64,000 nt of DNA from Streptomyces sp. Edi2 (GCF_040253635.1 NZ_JBEJGX010000003.1:7217501-7281500), one strand, 5' to 3'. Shown: positions 15,925-24,873, counted from the stretch's first letter. Numbers and translations: made by a program. The notes: generated by a model not told the origin, from the letters alone.

Positions 15925-16863
15925 TCAGCTCTTCACGAGGAGGCCGCGGCTGCGCAGCACCCGGCGTTCGATCGGGGCGAAGATCAGCAGCTCGATGCCG
16001 ATGCCGACGATGAGGATGAGGAGGATCGCGGCAAGCACCCAGGACATGTCCTGGAACTCGCGGCCCTGCTCCAGCAGCTGGCCCAGACCGGTGCCCAGAT
16101 CGGGCGCGTTGACGATGAGCTCGGCGGCCATCAGGGAGCGCCAGGAGAACGCCCAGCCCTGCTTGAGTCCGGCGATATAGCCGGGCAGCGCGGCCGGGAG
16201 CAGCACATGGCGGATGCCCGCCAGGCCGGTGGCGCCGATGGTGCGGCCGGCCCGCAGGTAGAGCGGGGAGATCTGGTCGACGCCCGCCACCAGGCCGTTG
16301 GCGATGGACGGGACGGCACCGAGCAGCACCACCGCGTAGATCGTGGCGTCGCTCAGCCCGAACCAGATGATCGCGGCCGGGACCCAGGCCACCGACGGCA
16401 GCGACTGCAGACCGCTCAGGATCGGCCCGATCGCGGCCCGTACGGGCCTGACCCGGGCGACGATCAGCCCGAGCACCGTACCGAGGGCCACCGAGGCGAC
16501 GAAGCCGAGGGCGCCGCGGGAGACGCTGGTCCACACAAAGCTCAGCAGGGTGCCCTCGAGCCACTTCTGCTGCAGCGAGTGCGCGACGTCGACGGGGCTC
16601 GGCAGCAGGTAGTGCGGCTTCAGCTCGAAGTGGTAGGCGAGCTGCCACACCACGAGCACGATGACGATCGCGACGAGGGGAGGAAACGCCTTCGAGACGG
16701 CGGTGCGCAGCCACGGCTGCCGGTCGACGACCCGGGATTCCAGGGCGTCGAGCCCGGCCTCCAGGCCGGCGATATCCCCGGCCGCGGGGGCGTCGCTGCC
16801 GGTCGCGGTGCCCCCGGCACTCCGGGCGCCGGCGGACCGGTCCTTGGTCTCAGTGCTGGCCAT
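15925..16863 (-). CDS. ABC transporter permease, sulfonate/taurine (SsuC/TauC) type
   Basis: A 312-residue permease with about six spans; after an 80-residue soluble N-terminus comes a membrane core with an EAA-like loop (IRHVLLPAALPGYIAGLKQG). Its start at 16863 overlaps the end of the ATPase gene by 14 bases, so it is translated with it. In this operon it likely imports organosulfur compounds or sulfate. Sequence alone cannot distinguish sulfonate from sulfate ester or related substrates of the NitT/TauT group. Confidence 0.88.
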   Translation of the reverse strand: MASTETKDRSAGARSAGGTATGSDAPAAGDIAGLEAGLDALESRVVDRQPWLRTAVSKAFPPLVAIVIVLVVWQLAYHFELKPHYLLPSPVDVAHSLQQKWLEGTLLSFVWTSVSRGALGFVASVALGTVLGLIVARVRPVRAAIGPILSGLQSLPSVAWVPAAIIWFGLSDATIYAVVLLGAVPSIANGLVAGVDQISPLYLRAGRTIGATGLAGIRHVLLPAALPGYIAGLKQGWAFSWRSLMAAELIVNAPDLGTGLGQLLEQGREFQDMSWVLAAILLILIVGIGIELLIFAPIERRVLRSRGLLVKS

Positions 16864-17656
16864 GGCGGCGGATCTCCCCACGGAGCTGTTCGGTGATCTC
16901 GATGGAAAGGTCGGCGACCGCGGAGTCCTCGATGCGGCGCGGCTGCGGGATGTCCACCCGCCACTCGCGGGCGATCTTGCCGGGGCGGGAGGAGAGCAGC
17001 ACCACCCGCTCGGCGAGCCGCACGGCCTCGCGGACGTTGTGGGTGACGAAGAGGACGGAGAGGTTGGTCTCTCGCCAGATGCGGGTGAGCTCGTCGTGCA
17101 GCACATCGCGGGTGATCGCGTCGAGCGCGGCGAACGGCTCGTCCATCAGCAGCAGTTGGCTGTCCTGGGCCAGGGCACGGGCCATCGCCACGCGCTGGCG
17201 CATCCCGCCCGACAGCTCGTGCACCCGCTTGCCGTGGGCGCCCTTGAGCCGGACGAGTTCCAGCAGCCGCTCGGCCTCGTCCCGGCGCTCCGCGCGCGGC
17301 ACCCCGCGCAGCCGCAGCGCCAGTTCGATGTTGCGGCCGGCGGTCAGCCACGGGAACAGCGCATGCTCCTGGAACATCAGGGCCGGCCGGCCGCCGGGCG
17401 TCTCGATGGCGCCGGCCGACGGCGCGTCCAGACCGGCCACGAGGTTGAGGAGGGTGGACTTGCCGCAGCCCGAGGCCCCCAGGAGGCAGACGAATTCGCC
17501 GGGCGCCACATCGATACTGATGTCGTCCAGGACATGCTGCTGTGCGCCGGTGCGGCCGAACGACTTCGAGACATGGTCGATGCGGGCCGCGTACGGCACG
17601 GTGGTGCCCGTCTCCGCCGTGGCGGGTTGCTGCTGGGTGAGCGTGGTGGTCGTCAT
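16850..17656 (-). CDS. ABC transporter ATP-binding protein, SsuB/TauB type
   Basis: A 268-residue ATPase with Walker A GASGCGKSTLL (about 60-70), signature LSGGMRQRVAMARAL, Walker B LLLMDEPFAALD and switch histidine VTHNVREA. ATG 17656 is preferred over an in-frame GTG at 17665 because AGGAGG lies eight bases upstream of the ATG and overlaps the GTG. It couples to the permease (14-base overlap) and the binding lipoprotein upstream in the operon. Confidence 0.92.
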   Translation of the reverse strand: MTTTTLTQQQPATAETGTTVPYAARIDHVSKSFGRTGAQQHVLDDISIDVAPGEFVCLLGASGCGKSTLLNLVAGLDAPSAGAIETPGGRPALMFQEHALFPWLTAGRNIELALRLRGVPRAERRDEAERLLELVRLKGAHGKRVHELSGGMRQRVAMARALAQDSQLLLMDEPFAALDAITRDVLHDELTRIWRETNLSVLFVTHNVREAVRLAERVVLLSSRPGKIAREWRVDIPQPRRIEDSAVADLSIEITEQLRGEIRRHGQH

Positions 17657-17697
17657 CGGTGTCACCTCCTGGGGGAGTGCGGTACGGAGGGGCGGGG

Positions 17698-18807
17698 CTA
17701 CTTGCTGCCGAGTCCGGCGTCGGAGACCGGCTGCTTGCCCTCTGACCTCAGCACCTTGTTGAGCAGGGTGAGGTCGTAGATGCCCTTGAGGTCGGGCTTC
17801 TTGAGCAGACCCGCCTTGACGGCGTGATCCGCCTCCTCCTGGAGGGTGGCGGCCAGCGGGTCATCGGTGACATCGACGTTCTTGAACGCCGGGTCGATGA
17901 CGTTCTGCGGCAGTGCCTTGCCGGCGACGTCCGGGGAGGCGAGCTTGTCGTTGAGGGCCTTCTTCGCCTCGGCCGGGTGCGACCGGATCCAGGCGTTGGT
18001 CTGCACCGAGGCCCGCAGCACCGCCTCGACGGCCTTGGGGTGCTCCTTGAGGAACTTCTGCGAGACGATCATGTTCGTGATGACGAACTTCCCGTCCTTC
18101 CACAGCTTCTTCTCGTCCAGCAGCGTCTTGCCGCCCTCGGCGACGAGCTTGGAGGCGGTGGGCTCGGGCACCCACGCGCCGTCGATACCGCCCTGCTGGA
18201 AGACGGTCGGCGTCACCTTGTTGTCGGTGCGCTGGACGGTGACATCGCCCTTGCCGGTGGTGGGGTCGACCTTGAGGCCCTTCTGCGACAGGTAGTTCAG
18301 CAGCGCGACGTCCTGGGTGTTGCCCAGCTGCGGGGTCGCGATCTTCTTGCCCTTGAGGTCGTCGACGCTCTTGATCTTCTTGGGATTGACCACCAGCGAG
18401 ACACCGCCGGAGGCCGAACCGCCAATGATCTTCAGGCTCTTGCCGTGCGACTTGACGTAGCCGTTGATCGCGGGGGAGGGGCCGATCCAGCCGATGTCGA
18501 CGGCGCCCGAGTTGAGCGCCTCGATCTCGGCGGGGCCCGCGTTGAAGGGGGCGGCCTTCACTTCGGTGCCGCCCAGTGCCTTCTGGAACGCGCCGTTCTG
18601 CAGGCCGACCAGGGGAGTGGCATGCGTGGTGTTGCCGAAGAAGCCGATCGTGAGGTGATCGAGCCCGTCGGTCTTGGCACCCTTGGGCGCGACACCGGCC
18701 GCGGTGTCCTTCTTGGCCTCGGAGCCGTAGCCGCAGGCGCCCAGCGCCCCGATCAGGAGCGGGACGGTGGCGGCGGCCGCCAGCAGGCGGTGTCGAACGG
18801 CAGACAC
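17698..18807 (-). CDS. ABC transporter substrate-binding lipoprotein, sulfonate type
   Basis: A 369-residue SsuA/TauA-like binding protein with a lipobox ending at C25 (ALGAC), hence anchored on the outer face of the membrane. Typical blocks include LTIGFFGNTTHATPLVGLQ, NSGAVDIGWIGPSPAINGY and DDLKGKKIATPQLGNTQDVA. The start is GTG with AGAGGA upstream. It is the fourth-last gene of the sulfur operon; a 213-base gap before it holds a small hairpin and a possible small gene. Substrate probably an aliphatic sulfonate or sulfate, inferred from context. Confidence 0.9.
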   Translation of the reverse strand: MSAVRHRLLAAAATVPLLIGALGACGYGSEAKKDTAAGVAPKGAKTDGLDHLTIGFFGNTTHATPLVGLQNGAFQKALGGTEVKAAPFNAGPAEIEALNSGAVDIGWIGPSPAINGYVKSHGKSLKIIGGSASGGVSLVVNPKKIKSVDDLKGKKIATPQLGNTQDVALLNYLSQKGLKVDPTTGKGDVTVQRTDNKVTPTVFQQGGIDGAWVPEPTASKLVAEGGKTLLDEKKLWKDGKFVITNMIVSQKFLKEHPKAVEAVLRASVQTNAWIRSHPAEAKKALNDKLASPDVAGKALPQNVIDPAFKNVDVTDDPLAATLQEEADHAVKAGLLKKPDLKGIYDLTLLNKVLRSEGKQPVSDAGLGSK

Positions 18808-18840
18808 GGGAGGGGGTCCTCTCGGAGGGCCGGGTCAGTA

Positions 18841-18858
18841 CGCGCCTTCTATGGCGCG
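18841..18858. other. Short hairpin between cysN and the binding-protein gene
   Basis: CGCGCC and GGCGCG flank TTCTAT, a six-bp perfect stem. It has no U-tract; it may mark an mRNA processing or attenuation point within the sulfur operon. Confidence 0.35.
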
Positions 18859-18916
18859 CCCGGCAGATCGATGGATCTTCGGAAGGGGGGTGCGGGAGTT
18901 ACGGAGCCGTGCATCG

Positions 18917-19018
18917 TCAGCGCACACATCGGCCGACTCCGCCCTGCCCGCTGCCCAGGGCGCCGCTGCCGATGCGGCCGCCCTCCTTCGCGAAGGTCGA
19001 GAAGATGTCCTGGAGCAT
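18917..19018 (-). CDS. Possible 33-residue small protein after cysN
   Basis: An ATG at 19018 lies two bases after the cysN stop and opens a 33-codon frame (MLQDIFSTFAKEGGRIGSGA...) with strong third-position GC, as in neighbouring genes. Such spacing suggests translational coupling. No domain is recognised and conservation is unknown, so it may be chance. Confidence 0.3.
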   Translation of the reverse strand: MLQDIFSTFAKEGGRIGSGALGSGQGGVGRCVR

Positions 19019-19020
19019 GC

Positions 19021-20415
19021 TCAGAAGTCCCATCCCTCGTCGTCGTCCGCGCCGTCGGCCACAGCGGCCTCGGCGGCCGCCTCGGCGAAGGCGTTGCCCG
19101 CCATCCCCGCGGTCAGCGTCGTCCCGTCCGCCGGGTCGATCAGGAGGAAGGAGCCGGTGCGGCGGGAGTCCGCGTAGGCGTCCAGGGCCAGGGGCTCGGC
19201 GGTGCGGAGGGTGACGCGGCCGATGTCGTTGGCGGCCAGTTCGCCGGGGGCCGGGTGCTGGGAGAGGTCGTCGAGGGTGAGGCGGGAGGGGATGTCCTTG
19301 ACGAGGGCCTTGACGGTGCGGGTGGTGTGCTTGAGCAGCACGCGCTGGCCGATGGTCAGGGGACGGTCCGCCACGTGGCAGACGGTTGCCTCGATGTCCT
19401 GCGAGAGGTCCGGTGCGGTGGCCGTGGGGGCGATCAGGTCACCGCGGGAGATGTCGATGTCGTCGGTGAGGCGGACGGTGACCGACTGCGGTGCCCAGGC
19501 GGCGTCCACGGCCTGGCCCAGGGCATCGATCGCCTCGATGGTGCTGGTGTTGCCCGAGGGCAGGGCCGTGACGGCGTCGCCGACGCGCAGCACACCGGAG
19601 GCGATCTGGCCCGCGTAGCCGCGGTAGTCGGGGTGTTCGGCGGTCTGCGGACGGATGACGTACTGGACCGGGAAGCGCGCCGGGTCGTCCGACGGGTCGG
19701 CGACGACGGGCACGGTCTCCAGGTGCTCCAGCACCGTCGGGCCGCCGTACCAGTCCATGGTGGCGGACGGGGACACCACGTTGTCGCCGGCCAGCGCCGA
19801 GATCGGGATGGCGGTGATCTCCGGGACGCCCAGCGAGGCCGCGTAGGTGGTGAACTCCTCGGCGATGGCGGCGAAGACGGGCTCGGCGTAGTCGACCAGG
19901 TCCATCTTGTTGACGGCCAGCACCACATGCGGGACGCGCAGCAGGGCGGCGACCGCGGCGTGCCGGCGGGTCTGCTCGACCACGCCGTTGCGGGCGTCGA
20001 CCAGCACCACGGCCAGCTCGGCGGTGGACGCGCCGGTGACCATGTTGCGGGTGTACTGCACATGCCCGGGGGTGTCGGCCAGGATGAACCGGCGCCGCGG
20101 GGTGGCGAAGTAGCGGTAGGCGACATCGATGGTGATGCCCTGCTCGCGCTCGGCGCGCAGCCCGTCGGTCAGCAGCGCCAGGTCCGGCGTCTCCTGGCCG
20201 CGGCCCAGGGAGGCGCGCTCGACGGCCTCCAGCTGGTCGGCGAGCACCGACTTGGAGTCGTGCAGCAGCCGGCCCACCAGCGTGGACTTGCCGTCGTCGA
20301 CGGAGCCCGCGGTGGCGAAGCGCAGCAGCGAAGCGGCACCCGCCTCGACGAAGTCGGCCGCGTCCGCACCCGTGCCGGCGTCCGTGCTCGCGCCGGTGCC
20401 TGTGTTCGTGCTCAT
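19021..20415 (-). CDS. cysN: Sulfate adenylyltransferase large subunit (GTPase)
   Basis: The 464-residue GTPase regulates and drives ATP sulfurylase, making adenosine phosphosulfate from sulfate and ATP with CysD. Translation-factor GTPase motifs are intact: P-loop AGSVDDGKSTLVGRLL (about 36-51), DTPGH, and NKMDLVDY. Domains II and III follow, giving the normal CysN length without a fused CysC kinase, which is a separate gene here. The first 25 residues are low-complexity Thr/Ala/Gly. It starts one base after the cysD stop. Confidence 0.95.
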   Translation of the reverse strand: MSTNTGTGASTDAGTGADAADFVEAGAASLLRFATAGSVDDGKSTLVGRLLHDSKSVLADQLEAVERASLGRGQETPDLALLTDGLRAEREQGITIDVAYRYFATPRRRFILADTPGHVQYTRNMVTGASTAELAVVLVDARNGVVEQTRRHAAVAALLRVPHVVLAVNKMDLVDYAEPVFAAIAEEFTTYAASLGVPEITAIPISALAGDNVVSPSATMDWYGGPTVLEHLETVPVVADPSDDPARFPVQYVIRPQTAEHPDYRGYAGQIASGVLRVGDAVTALPSGNTSTIEAIDALGQAVDAAWAPQSVTVRLTDDIDISRGDLIAPTATAPDLSQDIEATVCHVADRPLTIGQRVLLKHTTRTVKALVKDIPSRLTLDDLSQHPAPGELAANDIGRVTLRTAEPLALDAYADSRRTGSFLLIDPADGTTLTAGMAGNAFAEAAAEAAVADGADDDEGWDF

Positions 20416-20416
20416 G

Positions 20417-21361
20417 TTAGAAGTACCCCTCGCGCTTGCGGTCCTCCATGGCGGCCTCGGACATCTTGTCGTCGGCCCTGGTGGCGCCCCGCTCGGTGAG
20501 CCGGGACGCGGCGATCTCCGCGATCACCGCCTCGATGGTGTCGGCGTCGGAGTCGACGGCACCGGTGCAGGACATGTCGCCGACGGTGCGGTAGCGCACC
20601 TGCCGCCGCTCCAGGCTCTCGCCGTCCTTGGGGCCGCCCCACTCGCCGGGGGAGAGCCACATACCGCTGCGGGCGAAGACCTCGCGCTCGTGGGCGTAGT
20701 AGATGGCGGGCAGCTCGATCTTCTCGCGGGCGATGTACTGCCACACGTCCAGCTCGGTCCAGTTGGACAGCGGGAAGACGCGGACGTGTTCACCGGGGGA
20801 GTGCTTGCCGTTGTAGAGCTGCCACAGCTCGGGGCGCTGGCGGCGCGGGTCCCAGCCGCCGAACTCGTCACGCAGCGAGAACACCCGCTCCTTGGCGCGC
20901 GCCTTCTCCTCGTCCCGGCGGCCGCCGCCGAAGACCGCGTCGAAGCGGCCCTTGTCGATGGCGTCCAGCAGCGGGACGGTCTGCAGCGGGTTGCGGGTGC
21001 CGTCCGGGCGCTCGCGCAGCTCACCGCGGTCGATGAAGTCCTGGACGGAGGCGACGTGCAGCCGCAGGCCGTGCCGCTCCACGGTGCGGTCGCGGTAGTC
21101 GAGGACCTCGGGGAAGTTGTGCCCGGTGTCGACGTGCAGCAGCGAGAACGGCACCGCGGCCGGCGCGAACGCCTTCAGCGCCAGGTGCAGCATGACGATG
21201 GAGTCCTTGCCGCCGGAGAACAGGATCACCGGCCGCTCGAACTCACCCGCCACCTCACGGAAGATGTGCACCGCCTCCGACTCCAGGGCGTCGAGGTGGG
21301 AGAGGGCGTACGGGTTGTCGGCGTCCTCGGCGTTCTCGGTCACGGCAGTGACGGTCGTCAT
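20417..21361 (-). CDS. cysD: Sulfate adenylyltransferase small subunit
   Basis: The 314-residue catalytic subunit of ATP sulfurylase, forming APS from sulfate and ATP. It has the PP-loop SGGKDS (49-54), the long conserved PFSLLHVDTGHNFPEV block and EREVFARSGMWLSPGEW. Its start overlaps the cysC stop (ATGA). Full length for the family. Confidence 0.95.
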   Translation of the reverse strand: MTTVTAVTENAEDADNPYALSHLDALESEAVHIFREVAGEFERPVILFSGGKDSIVMLHLALKAFAPAAVPFSLLHVDTGHNFPEVLDYRDRTVERHGLRLHVASVQDFIDRGELRERPDGTRNPLQTVPLLDAIDKGRFDAVFGGGRRDEEKARAKERVFSLRDEFGGWDPRRQRPELWQLYNGKHSPGEHVRVFPLSNWTELDVWQYIAREKIELPAIYYAHEREVFARSGMWLSPGEWGGPKDGESLERRQVRYRTVGDMSCTGAVDSDADTIEAVIAEIAASRLTERGATRADDKMSEAAMEDRKREGYF

Positions 21362-21891
21362 GCCAGTCCCCTTTCGGTGAGCAGCGCATGCAGTGCCGCC
21401 GCGGACTCCTGCACGGTCTGGGTGTGCGACTCGATGCGCAGGTCGGGTGAGGCGGGCGCCTCGTAGGGGTCGTCCACGCCGGTCAGGCCGGAGATCTCAC
21501 CGGCCGCCTGCTTGGCGTAGAGCCCTTTCACATCCCGCTCGGAGCACACCTCGACGGGCGTGGCCACATGCACCTCCAGGTAGGGGGTGCCCTCGCTCTG
21601 GTGGCGCTTGCGTACGGCCTCCCGGCTGTCCGCGTACGGCGCGATCACCGGCACCAGCGCCTTGACGCCGTTGCTCGCCAGCAGCTCGGCCACGAAGCCG
21701 ATGCGCTGGACGTTGGTGTGCCGGTCCTCGCGGGTGAAGCCGAGACCCGCGGACAGGAACTCGCGGATCTCGTCGCCGTCCAGCACCTCGACGCGGTGGC
21801 CGTCGCCGCGCAGCTTCCCGGCCAGTTCGTGCGCGAGGGTCGTCTTGCCCGCGCTCGGCAGACCGGTCAGCCAGATCGTGGCGCCCATCAT
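21358..21891 (-). CDS. cysC: Adenylylsulfate kinase
   Basis: A 177-residue APS kinase making PAPS. Walker A is GLPSAGKTT (10-18), with the conserved LDGDEIREFLSAGLGFTRED and the lid motif SERDVKGLYAKQAAGEI. ATG 21891 is chosen because AGGAG stands six bases upstream; ATG 21915, overlapping the cysH stop as ATGA, is an in-frame alternative that adds eight residues. The kinase may drain APS into PAPS for sulfation while CysH reduces APS directly. Confidence 0.93.
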   Translation of the reverse strand: MMGATIWLTGLPSAGKTTLAHELAGKLRGDGHRVEVLDGDEIREFLSAGLGFTREDRHTNVQRIGFVAELLASNGVKALVPVIAPYADSREAVRKRHQSEGTPYLEVHVATPVEVCSERDVKGLYAKQAAGEISGLTGVDDPYEAPASPDLRIESHTQTVQESAAALHALLTERGLA

Positions 21892-21911
21892 GGATATCTC
21901 CTGATGCTCGG

Positions 21912-22604
21912 TCATCCGTGCAGCCCGCACTCGGTCTTGTTGCTGCCGGCCCAGCGGCCGGCCCTGGCGTCCTCGCCCTCCAGCACCCGGCGGGTGCAGG
22001 GCGCGCAGCCCACGGAGGCGTAGCCATCCGTCAGCAGCGGGTTGGTGAGCACCCCGTGCTCGTCCACGTACGCGTCCACATCGGCCTGCGTCCAGCGGGC
22101 GATCGGGGAGACCTTCACCTTGCGGCGCTTGGGGTCCCAGCCGACGACCGGGGTGTTCGCCCGGGTGGGCGACTCGTCCCGGCGCAGGCCCGTCGCCCAG
22201 GCGTCGTAGCCGGCCAGGCCCTCTTCGAGCGGCTTGACCTTGCGCAGTGCGCAGCACAGGTCCGGGTTGCGGTCGTGCAGCTTCGGGCCGTGCTCGGCGT
22301 CCTGCTCGGCGACCGTCTGACGCGGCGTCAGGGTGAGGACGTTGACGTCCATCACCGCGGCCACCGCGTCCCGGGTCCCCAGCGTCTCGGGGAAGTGGTA
22401 GCCGGTGTCCAGGAAGACCACGTCCACGCCCGGGAAGGCCCGCGAGGCCAGGTGCGCGACGACTGCGTCCTCCATCGAGGAGGTGACGCAGAAGCGCGGA
22501 CCGAAGGTCTCGGCGGCCCATTCGAGGATCTTCAGGGCGGGCGCGTCCTCCAGGTCGCGGCCCGCCTGCTCGGCGAGCTGCTGGAGGTCGGTAGCGGTGG
22601 TCAC
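21912..22604 (-). CDS. cysH: Adenylylsulfate (APS) reductase
   Basis: The 230-residue enzyme reduces activated sulfate to sulfite with thioredoxin as donor. The iron-sulfur cysteine pairs C117-C118 and C200-x-x-C203 and the catalytic ECGLH motif (C226) are all present, so it is the [4Fe-4S] APS type rather than the enterobacterial PAPS type. GTG 22604 has GGAGG seven bases upstream and overlaps the stop of the preceding small gene (GTGA). Confidence 0.94.
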   Translation of the reverse strand: MTTATDLQQLAEQAGRDLEDAPALKILEWAAETFGPRFCVTSSMEDAVVAHLASRAFPGVDVVFLDTGYHFPETLGTRDAVAAVMDVNVLTLTPRQTVAEQDAEHGPKLHDRNPDLCCALRKVKPLEEGLAGYDAWATGLRRDESPTRANTPVVGWDPKRRKVKVSPIARWTQADVDAYVDEHGVLTNPLLTDGYASVGCAPCTRRVLEGEDARAGRWAGSNKTECGLHG

Positions 22605-22789
22605 GGGGTACCTCCGTCGGAAGCGGAAGGGGTGCTGCCGGTGCTTCCCGGCGTCAGCAGGCCCAGGAACTTCAGCCGGAACGCGCGACTGCAGGACCGG
22701 CATTCCCACGCCCCGTGACCCTCCTCGGAGGGCCGCAGGTCCTCGTCCCCGCAGTAGGGGCAGTAGAACGGCGCCGCACGTTCGCTCAC
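22601..22789 (-). CDS. Small zinc-ribbon protein of the sulfur operon
   Basis: A 62-residue protein with two CxxC knuckles, C10/C13 and C30/C33, typical of a zinc ribbon, followed by a Ser/Gly/Thr-rich tail. It overlaps the sulfite reductase stop and the cysH start by four bases each, so it is co-translated with both. From memory, homologues sit at the same place in other Streptomyces sulfur operons; its role is unknown, perhaps metal handling or an assembly factor for the iron-sulfur enzymes either side. Confidence 0.85.
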   Translation of the reverse strand: MSERAAPFYCPYCGDEDLRPSEEGHGAWECRSCSRAFRLKFLGLLTPGSTGSTPSASDGGTP

Positions 22790-24483
22790 TTCAGCGCACC
22801 CTCTTCCGCCCGGGCCGCCCAGGTGGCGAACCGCTCGTCCTCCTCGCGCTGCGCCTCGAAGTTGCGCAGCACCCGCTCGACGTAGTCGGGGAGTTCATCG
22901 GCGGTGACCTTCAGACCGCGGACCTTGCGGCCGAAGCCGGCCTCCAGGCCCAGGGCGCCGCCCAGGTGCACCTGGTAGCCCTCGACCTGGTTGCCGTCGT
23001 CGTCCAGGACCAGCTGGCCCTTGAGACCGATGTCCGCGACCTGGATACGGGCGCAGGCGTTCGGGCAGCCGTTGAGGTTGATGGTGATCGGCTCCTGGAA
23101 GTCCGGCATCCGCTGCTCCAGTTCGTCGATCAGCGAGGCGCCACGGCCCTTGGTCTCGACGATGGCCAGCTTGCAGAACTCGATGCCGGTGCAGGCCATC
23201 GTGCCGCGCCGGAACGGCGAGGGATTGACCTGGAAGTCCAGCGCCTCCAGCCCGGCGACCAGCCCGTCGACCTGGTCCTGCTCGACGTCGAGAATGATCA
23301 TCTTCTGCTCGACGGTGGTGCGCAGCCGGTCGGAGCCGTGTGCGGCGGCCAGTTCGGCGATCTTGGTGAGGGTGGCGCCGTCGACCCGGCCCACGCGCGG
23401 GGCGAAGCCCACGTAGAAGCGGCCGTCCTGCTGACGGTGCACCCCGATGTGGTCGCGCCACTTGGAGACCGGCTCCTCGGGCGCGGGGCCGTCGGCCAGC
23501 TTGCGCTGCAGGTACTCGTCCTCCAGCACCTGGCGGAACTTCTCCGGGCCCCAGTCGGCCATCAGGAACTTCAGCCGGGCGCGGGTGCGCAGCCGGCGGT
23601 AGCCGTAGTCCCGGAAGATCCCGACCACGCCGGCCCAGACGTCCGCGACCTCGTCCAGCGGCACCCAGGTGCCCAGGCGCTGGGCGAGCTTGGGGTTGGT
23701 GGACAGGCCGCCGCCGACCCAGAGGTCGAACCCGGGGCCGTGCTCGGGGTGGACGACGCCGACGAAGGCCACGTCGTTGATCTCGTGGACCACGTCCTGG
23801 ACGGGCGAGCCGGAGATCGCGGTCTTGAACTTCCGCGGCAGGTTGGAGAACTCCTTGCTGCCGATGTAGCGCTCGTGGATCTCGTCGACGGCCGGGGTGC
23901 CGTCGATGATCTCGTCCGCCGCGATACCGGCCACCGGGGAGCCGATGATCACGCGCGGGCAGTCGCCGCAGGCCTCCGTCGTGGACAGGCCCACCGCCTC
24001 CAGCTTCTCCCAGATGGCGGGGACGTCCTCGATGCGGATCCAGTGCAGCTGGATGTTCTGCCGGTCGGTGATGTCCGCGGTGCCGCGGGCGTACTGCTCG
24101 GAGACCTCGCCGATGGCGCGCAGCTGGGCCACGCTCAGCCGACCGCCGTCGACGCGGACCCGCAGCATGAAGTACTTGTCGTCCAGCTCCTCCGGCTCCA
24201 GGATCGCCGTCTTGCCGCCGTCGATCCCGGGCTTGCGCTGGGTGTACAGGCCCCACCAGCGCATCCGCCCGCGCAGGTCGTTGGGGTCGATGGAGTCGAA
24301 ACCGGACTTGGAGTAGATCGTCTCAATGCGTGTCCGCACATTGAGACCGTCGTCGTCCTTCTTGAACTGCTCGTTGCCGTTGAGCGGCGTGTGGTGGCCC
24401 ACGGCCCACTGGCCCTCGCCGCGGTGGCGTCCGGCCTTGCGGCGGGTCGTGGCAGCTGCGGGGACTTCGGGGGAGGCGGCCAT
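22786..24483 (-). CDS. Assimilatory sulfite reductase (ferredoxin-dependent nitrite/sulfite reductase family)
   Basis: A 565-residue siroheme and [4Fe-4S] enzyme reducing sulfite to sulfide. Cluster ligands C431-x5-C437 and C473-x3-C477 are intact, and the duplicated ferredoxin-like domains are visible (DRQNIQLHWI, VGGGLSTNPKLAQRLG). Neighbouring CysH/C/D/N indicate sulfite rather than nitrite as substrate; the gene is often called sirA in mycobacteria. It heads the operon, behind a leader region with a cysteine-containing leader peptide and a hairpin. AAGGA precedes the ATG. Confidence 0.93.
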   Translation of the reverse strand: MAASPEVPAAATTRRKAGRHRGEGQWAVGHHTPLNGNEQFKKDDDGLNVRTRIETIYSKSGFDSIDPNDLRGRMRWWGLYTQRKPGIDGGKTAILEPEELDDKYFMLRVRVDGGRLSVAQLRAIGEVSEQYARGTADITDRQNIQLHWIRIEDVPAIWEKLEAVGLSTTEACGDCPRVIIGSPVAGIAADEIIDGTPAVDEIHERYIGSKEFSNLPRKFKTAISGSPVQDVVHEINDVAFVGVVHPEHGPGFDLWVGGGLSTNPKLAQRLGTWVPLDEVADVWAGVVGIFRDYGYRRLRTRARLKFLMADWGPEKFRQVLEDEYLQRKLADGPAPEEPVSKWRDHIGVHRQQDGRFYVGFAPRVGRVDGATLTKIAELAAAHGSDRLRTTVEQKMIILDVEQDQVDGLVAGLEALDFQVNPSPFRRGTMACTGIEFCKLAIVETKGRGASLIDELEQRMPDFQEPITINLNGCPNACARIQVADIGLKGQLVLDDDGNQVEGYQVHLGGALGLEAGFGRKVRGLKVTADELPDYVERVLRNFEAQREEDERFATWAARAEEGALK

Positions 24484-24665
24484 GGGTGTACGTCCTTCTG
24501 GGCGGGCTCAAGGAATGCGGACGGGGCGCCGAGCACCCGCGCTGACCTGCGCAGGCATACCGAAAAACGGCGCGTGATGCACGCGTCGAAGGGTCTGCGG
24601 GTCGAGGGGTGTCAGCGCGTCCGCGACGATGGGGACGGCATGAGATGCGGTGGTGCTGGGCGCTG

Positions 24666-24686
24666 CCAGGGGCCGAAAACCCCTGG
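24666..24686 (-). promoter_or_regulatory. Hairpin downstream of the sulfur leader peptide (possible attenuator)
   Basis: CCAGGGG and CCCCTGG form a perfect seven-bp stem around seven bases. It follows the leader-peptide stop by 11 bases on the transcribed strand, where ribosome stalling could alter folding. No clear U-tract follows, so it may act at Rho or translation level. Confidence 0.5.
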
Positions 24687-24697
24687 AGAATGCGGCC

Positions 24698-24781
24698 TCA
24701 GCCCGCCCGACAAATGGCGCTGGACATGCGGCCGAGGTCGACGTGCCGCCGACTCACCAAGGCAATTCCAGCTCGAGACAT
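24698..24781 (-). CDS. Cysteine-containing leader peptide of the sulfur operon
   Basis: A 27-residue frame from ATG 24781 ends ...VSRRHVDLGRMSSAICRAG. The core SRRHVDLxRxxSAxC is, from memory, the signature of actinobacterial putative leader peptides found before sulfur and cysteine genes, where scarce cysteinyl-tRNA at the single cysteine near the end is thought to control downstream expression. It sits 215 bases before the sulfite reductase start in the same orientation. No strong ribosome-binding site precedes the ATG, so the transcript may be leaderless or start at the internal GTG. Confidence 0.75.
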   Translation of the reverse strand: MSRAGIALVSRRHVDLGRMSSAICRAG

Positions 24782-24873
24782 GACGGAAGCGTGGCACGCC
24801 GCTCTCCGGCCAGTCCACCGTTATCCAGAATCCGGACACCTGTGTCTTGCATCGCGAGACGGTGTGGCGCCGG

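Noticed and set aside
18841..18858. Rho-independent terminator inside the sulfur operon
   Set aside because: Only a six-bp stem without a T-tract; downstream transport genes appear to belong to the same pathway.
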